14,818 nt of DNA. Source: an uncultured Oscillospiraceae bacterium (lineage in GTDB: Bacteria; Bacillota; Clostridia; Oscillospirales; Acutalibacteraceae). The notes under the pieces are model-generated. The model had not been told where the DNA came from, did not search any database, and was given only the letters and a program-made list of their open reading frames with translations. The stretch covers positions 1-14,818 of the forward strand of contig CABSLQ010000066.1 in NCBI GenBank assembly GCA_902478605.1. The letters run 5' to 3'. Shown one piece after another: positions 11,261-14,818 of the stretch. The first letter of the stretch is position 1; every line of letters begins with the position of its first letter. The position numbers and the translations under genes were made by a program.

Positions 11261-11814
11261 GCGTGCTGACCGAGGCGCTGCCCACATCGGTGGAGGTGGA
11301 CGGCCGCCGGTATCCCATCCGCAGCGATTACCGCGTGTGCCTGCGCATTATGGAAGCGTTCGAGGACGACGCGCTGACCAGCGCAGAAAAACAGACGGTC
11401 ATGCTGTACCTGCTGTATCCCGAGATACCCGAAAATGCCGCCGGTGCCTGCGAGGCGGCCATGTCCTTTCTCAACGGGTGGACAGCATCGGCCGGGGACG
11501 ACGACGGCGTGCGCCGCTACAGCTTTTCCAAGGACGCCCGGTATATCTTCACCGGCGTGCTGCAGACCCACGGCGTGGATCTGGAAAAGATAGAGTACCT
11601 CCACTGGTGGAAGTTCTGCTATTTGTTCATGGACCTGCGGGAAGACTGCTTTTTCTCCCGCATCGTGTATTACCGCACCCGCCGCGATAAGGGTAAATTG
11701 ACCCCGGAGGAACGCGAATATTGCCGCTCCATCCGAGACATTCTCGACCTCCCCCGCCCGCCTGAAGACACCGCCGTGGAAGACGAATTCATGCGGCTGC
11801 TGCGCGGCGGTTGA
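11257..11814 (+). CDS. Tail assembly chaperone, Gp15-type
   Basis: 185 residues; ATGA overlap with the first chaperone gene and GGGGAAG upstream. It reads SVLTEALPTSVEVDGRRYPI, then RSDYRVCLRIMEAFEDDALT, AGACEAAMSFLNGW, RYSFSKDARYIFTGVLQTHG, EYLHWWKFCYLFMDLREDCF and a basic helical end (YYRTRRDKGKLTPEEREYCR). The motifs 'IRSDYR...' and 'LHWWKF...LF-x-L' followed by 'YYRTR' are typical of the Bacteriophage Gp15 family, found next to tape measure genes in Firmicutes phages. It probably helps load the tape measure. The stop codon TGA overlaps a candidate -35 box for the following cassette. Confidence 0.85.
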   Translation: MSVLTEALPTSVEVDGRRYPIRSDYRVCLRIMEAFEDDALTSAEKQTVMLYLLYPEIPENAAGACEAAMSFLNGWTASAGDDDGVRRYSFSKDARYIFTGVLQTHGVDLEKIEYLHWWKFCYLFMDLREDCFFSRIVYYRTRRDKGKLTPEEREYCRSIRDILDLPRPPEDTAVEDEFMRLLRGG

Positions 11815-11839
11815 TCCGCTTCCGATTTTGTGGTATTAT
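11811..11839 (+). promoter_or_regulatory. Candidate promoter of the zinc-ribbon gene (extended -10)
   Basis: TTGATC (11811-11816), 17-base spacer, TATTAT (11834-11839) preceded by TGG, giving an extended -10. It starts at the very end of the Gp15-type gene and lies about 30 bases before the ATG of the zinc-ribbon gene, whose GGAGGGTG ribosome site is at 11857. Each box differs from consensus by one or two bases. Confidence 0.6.
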
Positions 11840-11869
11840 GGTGAAAATTGGAAGTTGGAGGGTGCGGCC

Positions 11870-12628
11870 ATGTTTTGCAGGAAGTGCGGGAAAGAGATCG
11901 TCGACGGAAGCGTGTATTGCTCCTTTTGCGGGGCGGAGCAAGCGCCGGAAGAGGAACGGGAGGAAGTTTACCAGGCGGAAAAAGCGGAACCCCCTTCGGC
12001 GGATAGCGCAGAAGAGCCGTCTTCCGGTCCTGGCCAAAAACGCTCGCTTCTCCATACTTTTATTATTGCTTTCAACATTTTGGTGGTAATTGCTTGCTTA
12101 TCCATTATCCTTGTTGTACTTGCGCAGTGGATATCCCCGAGGGGGAAAAGCGATGCCAGCAGTTCGGCGCCAGTTCTTCCGCCCTCGCAGATGCCAGCTG
12201 TTCCTCAGGGAACCACCTTTACTACGACCACTTCCAGGGCAACTACAACGGCCCCAAAGCCCACAGCGAAATCAGGTACGGTCTTGTATAAAGACAATAA
12301 GGTGACGATCCGGTTTGAAGATGTGACGAGGGAATCCTGGTATGGAGATTACGTTATCGTTTTCTCTGTCGAAAACAAAACGAATCAGACTTTGACCTTT
12401 CAGGCGGAATCAATGGCGTTAGACGGTATATCTCTCTCATCGTCAAAATGGATCATGAGCGACGAGGTAGCGCCTCAGAGCACCGGCCGTATTTATTTAA
12501 AGACGGAGGAATCCGTACCGCTTGAGCCGAAAAAAATCAGCGGGGAACTCCACGTGATCGACTTTGAATCGGACGATTATTCAAACAGGTCATACAACGC
12601 AAAATTTGTAAATGTGTCTTTGCAGTAA
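11870..12628 (+). CDS. Zinc-ribbon membrane protein with extracellular domain (moron candidate)
   Basis: 252 residues from ATG 11870, with GGAGGGTG upstream. Residues 1-24 are a zinc ribbon (C3-x2-C6 and C17-x2-C20 in MFCRKCGKEIVDGSVYCSFC). Next is an acidic disordered part (25-58) and one membrane helix at about 60-88 (SLLHTFIIAFNILVVIACLS onward). Then follows a Ser/Thr/Pro-rich linker with TTTTS repeats (about 94-135) and a C-terminal beta-rich domain (136-252) with GDYVIVFSVENKTNQTLTFQ, like the DUF4352/DUF5067 type of extracellular domains. Topology is probably zinc ribbon inside, last domain outside. This is a host-type architecture, not a virion protein. It has its own promoter and terminator between tail genes and is AT-richer than its neighbours, so lysogenic conversion or superinfection exclusion is plausible but unproven. 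Confidence 0.82.
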   Translation: MFCRKCGKEIVDGSVYCSFCGAEQAPEEEREEVYQAEKAEPPSADSAEEPSSGPGQKRSLLHTFIIAFNILVVIACLSIILVVLAQWISPRGKSDASSSAPVLPPSQMPAVPQGTTFTTTTSRATTTAPKPTAKSGTVLYKDNKVTIRFEDVTRESWYGDYVIVFSVENKTNQTLTFQAESMALDGISLSSSKWIMSDEVAPQSTGRIYLKTEESVPLEPKKISGELHVIDFESDDYSNRSYNAKFVNVSLQ

Positions 12629-12643
12629 CCGAATACCACACAC

Positions 12644-12674
12644 AAGCACTCATCAAAGGATGGGTGCTTTTCTT
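12644..12674 (+). terminator. Rho-independent terminator after the zinc-ribbon gene
   Basis: AAGCACTCATC (12644-12654) pairs with GATGGGTGCTT (12659-12669) over 11 pairs with one G-U, loop AAAG, followed by TTCTT. It sits 15 bases after the stop codon and closes the cassette just before the tape measure gene. Confidence 0.8.
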
Positions 12675-12696
12675 ATGCCCAAAAAGGGGTGACAGC

Positions 12697-14818
12697 ATGG
12701 CTTATGACGGCAGCATACGGATAAGCACGGAAATCGACAACAAGGGGTTTACCTCCGGGCGCAAGGCGCTGGAGAGCGGCATGGCCGGACTCAAGAACTC
12801 GCTGTCCAAGCTGGCGGTGACCATGGGGGCGGCCTTCGGGTTCCAGGACGCGATACAGTCGGCGGAATCGCTGCAGAATGCCATGATGGGGCTGCAAAGC
12901 ATCGTCGAAGGGCAGGGGCGCAGCTTTGAGCAGGCGCAGGCGTTCATCCAGTCCTACATTTCGGACGGTCTGGTGCCGCTCACCAATGCCGCGACGGCCT
13001 ATAGAAACCTGGCGGCGCGCGGGTACGATGACGGGCAGATTCAGCAGGTCATGAACGCTCTCAAGGACAGCGCGGCGTTTGGCCGGCAGGCGAGCCTTTC
13101 GCTCGGCGAGGCCGTCCAGAGCGCCACGGAAGGCCTCCGAAACGAGAACAGCATTCTGGTAGACAATGCGGGCGTGACCAAGAACGTCGCCAAGATGTGG
13201 GACGAATACGCGAAGTCCATCGGCACCACGGCGAACAATCTGACGCAGGAGCAGAAGATACAGGCCGAGGTCAACGGTATCCTGACCGAAACGCGGTTCC
13301 AGACGGGCGACGCGGCCAAAGCGTCGGAGAGCTACAGCGGCCAGATCGCCAAAACGGCCTTCCAGTTCAACGAGCTGAAGGTGGCAATCGGCAACCTGGG
13401 CATGACGCTGGTGCAATCGGCCCTGCCCGGTATCAACGCCCTGTTGTCCAGCCTGACGGCCGCGGCGAACACGGCGGCGCAGTTTGTGGCCGTGCTGTTC
13501 GGCGTGGAGCAGGAAAAGACGGCTTCCTCCGCGGCCAAGGCGGCGAAAGAGGAGCAAAAGCTGGCGACCCAGATTGCCAAGACGGCCAAGGCGGCCAAGG
13601 GCGCCGTGTCCAGCATAGACGAGCTGAATATCGTGCAGCAGGACACCGGATCGGAAACGGGCGCCGCCTCTTCCGGTTCCTCCTCCCCGGCGGGGAATAC
13701 GCCCGTACTCGCGGGCGAAATCGGGAAGGACGTCACGCTGTCCCCCAACCTCCAGAAGATCGCCGAGCAGATGCGGGACTTTTTCGGCGACCTGCGCGAC
13801 GCACTGCACGATTTTTCCCCGCTGCTCAAGGGCGTCGGCACGGCGTTTGCCGCTGCCTTCTCCATGAAGTGGGTAGCCGGCGCGGTGAAAAAGTTCAAAT
13901 CGCTCAATGTGGTTACCAGCATTTCCAAGGCCATCCGCGAAGGCCTGCTTACCATGAACACGAATTTTGAAGCGACGGGCAAGCTGCTGCCCTCTATCAG
14001 CAAGGGGATGAAGGAATTCCGCAGCAACCTGTCCACGACGGCCAAGGCGATGGTGGGGGCCGGCGGGTTCGCGGCGGCTTTTGTCACCACCAAGAACGCC
14101 GTGAGCGATTTTGTGGAAGGCGAGATCGAGGCGGACGAAGCGATCGCCAACGTGGCCATCACGGCGGGCATCACCGGTGCGGCGCTGTATACCTTCCTCG
14201 GGCCGTGGGGCCTGCTCATCGAAGCGATTGGCCTCGCCGCCGGCGCGCTAGTGGGGTACTGCGACGCGCAGCAGAGGATGGTGGAAGAGGCGCTTGATGA
14301 ATCCTTCTATGACGGCGTAGGCACCGGGATCGGCGAGATTGCCGACAGCTTTAAACGCGCCTGGGAAGAGGTGGACATTGCTAACGATAAAGTGCTGGGA
14401 TACAGCCAAACGCTGGAAAACAACCGCACTAAAACGCAGGAGCTGCAGCAGGAGATCGGCACCTACGAGGCCATTCTGGAGGGCGGAGGTAAGCTTACTG
14501 AGGAACAAGCCGCCAAAATGGAGCAGGCCTATCAAGATTTGTACGATGTGGCCAAGGAAAATCTGGACACGGAATTCCAGGTGTTGATCGATTCCTATGG
14601 CAAACATTTGGAGGCGGCAGCAGAGGTTTCCGGGTTGAACGTCGGCCTGATGTTATCCGACCTGGAAAAGCTGAAGGGCGACATGAATGACGAGCTGTCC
14701 GACCTGACAGCGCGGCAGTCCGAATTACGGAAAAAGCTGATAGATGGCACCATCACGGCAGCTGAACAGGAGGAATACAACAAGCTCTCCGTTCTGATTG
14801 CGGACATTGCCTCCGGTG
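12697..14818 (+). CDS. Tail tape measure protein (partial, runs off the window)
   Basis: At least 707 residues; ATG 12697 with AAGGGGTGA upstream; no stop before the window end. It opens AYDGSIRISTEIDNKGFTSG and RKALESGMAGLKNSLSKLAV, a typical tape measure N-terminus. Alanine-, serine- and glutamine-rich helices follow, with FQDAIQSAESLQNAMMGLQS and LPLTNAATAYRNLA-like motifs of the TP901-type family. A linker near residue 300 contains GAVSSIDELNIVQQ. A hydrophobic segment at about 487-520 (ITGAALYTFLGPWGLLIEAI) could enter the host membrane during DNA injection. After about 550 come coiled-coil stretches (LENNRTKTQELQQEIGTYEA). Tape measures set tail length and form the channel for DNA. It follows a terminator and has no visible promoter of its own. 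Confidence 0.92.
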   Translation, partial: MAYDGSIRISTEIDNKGFTSGRKALESGMAGLKNSLSKLAVTMGAAFGFQDAIQSAESLQNAMMGLQSIVEGQGRSFEQAQAFIQSYISDGLVPLTNAATAYRNLAARGYDDGQIQQVMNALKDSAAFGRQASLSLGEAVQSATEGLRNENSILVDNAGVTKNVAKMWDEYAKSIGTTANNLTQEQKIQAEVNGILTETRFQTGDAAKASESYSGQIAKTAFQFNELKVAIGNLGMTLVQSALPGINALLSSLTAAANTAAQFVAVLFGVEQEKTASSAAKAAKEEQKLATQIAKTAKAAKGAVSSIDELNIVQQDTGSETGAASSGSSSPAGNTPVLAGEIGKDVTLSPNLQKIAEQMRDFFGDLRDALHDFSPLLKGVGTAFAAAFSMKWVAGAVKKFKSLNVVTSISKAIREGLLTMNTNFEATGKLLPSISKGMKEFRSNLSTTAKAMVGAGGFAAAFVTTKNAVSDFVEGEIEADEAIANVAITAGITGAALYTFLGPWGLLIEAIGLAAGALVGYCDAQQRMVEEALDESFYDGVGTGIGEIADSFKRAWEEVDIANDKVLGYSQTLENNRTKTQELQQEIGTYEAILEGGGKLTEEQAAKMEQAYQDLYDVAKENLDTEFQVLIDSYGKHLEAAAEVSGLNVGLMLSDLEKLKGDMNDELSDLTARQSELRKKLIDGTITAAEQEEYNKLSVLIADIASG

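Noticed and set aside
11240..11262. Programmed -1 frameshift between the two tail chaperone genes
   Set aside because: The second gene has its own ATG overlapping the stop (ATGA) with a plausible ribosome site, and the local CCAAAAC is not a standard X-XXY-YYZ slippery site.
12673..13809. Long minus-strand open frame across the tape measure gene
   Set aside because: Shadow of the high-GC tape measure gene; Arg/Gly/Leu-rich with no recognisable family.

Overview
The window reads as the late, structural part of a tailed phage or prophage. All genes lie on the + strand, are tightly packed (many ATGA or TGATG stop/start overlaps) and have strong GGAGG-type ribosome binding sites. Protein families (A118-type portal, phage minor capsid protein 2, Gp20-type scaffold, Minor_capsid_1/2/3-like connectors, Gp15-type tail chaperone, long tape measure) and a GC-rich base composition suggest a siphovirus of a GC-rich Firmicute, most likely a Clostridia gut bacterium. 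No integrase, repressor, lysis gene, tRNA or CRISPR is visible, so prophage versus free phage cannot be decided here.

Layout: (1) 1-2262, five tail-fibre/accessory genes, the first cut by the window edge; they share small N-terminal modules, intergenic repeats and C-terminal motifs, and part of this block (about 960-1620) is much AT-richer than the rest. (2) 2294-5284, packaging: small terminase, large terminase, portal. (3) 5284-7175, a minor capsid protein with an extra C-terminal domain that looks like a BECR/PBECR-type RNase toxin, followed by a small overlapping gene that looks like its immunity protein and then a strong intrinsic terminator. A near-consensus promoter, a Shine-Dalgarno and an in-frame ATG lie inside the capsid gene just before the toxin domain. 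(4) 7280-8713, scaffold and major capsid protein. (5) 8728-10736, head-tail connector and completion genes and the tail tube. (6) 10841-11814, two tail-assembly chaperone genes. (7) 11811-12674, a self-contained cassette: promoter, a zinc-ribbon/transmembrane/extracellular-domain protein, terminator. (8) 12697 to the right edge, the tape measure gene, incomplete.

The packaging and head genes build and fill the capsid (terminase, portal, scaffold, shell), the connectors close it and join the tail, and the chaperones and tape measure set tail assembly and length. Two cassettes with their own promoter and terminator are embedded in this otherwise continuous operon: the toxin/immunity pair and the zinc-ribbon membrane protein. 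Both look like morons, genes that can be expressed from a silent prophage. The first is the more striking because the same reading frame could yield both a virion-bound toxin (fused to the capsid protein) and a free toxin (from the internal start).

The fibre genes directly upstream of terminase, with no lysis or early genes between them, are an unusual order and may reflect rearrangement. All functional names come from reading the sequence and from family knowledge; no database search was run.
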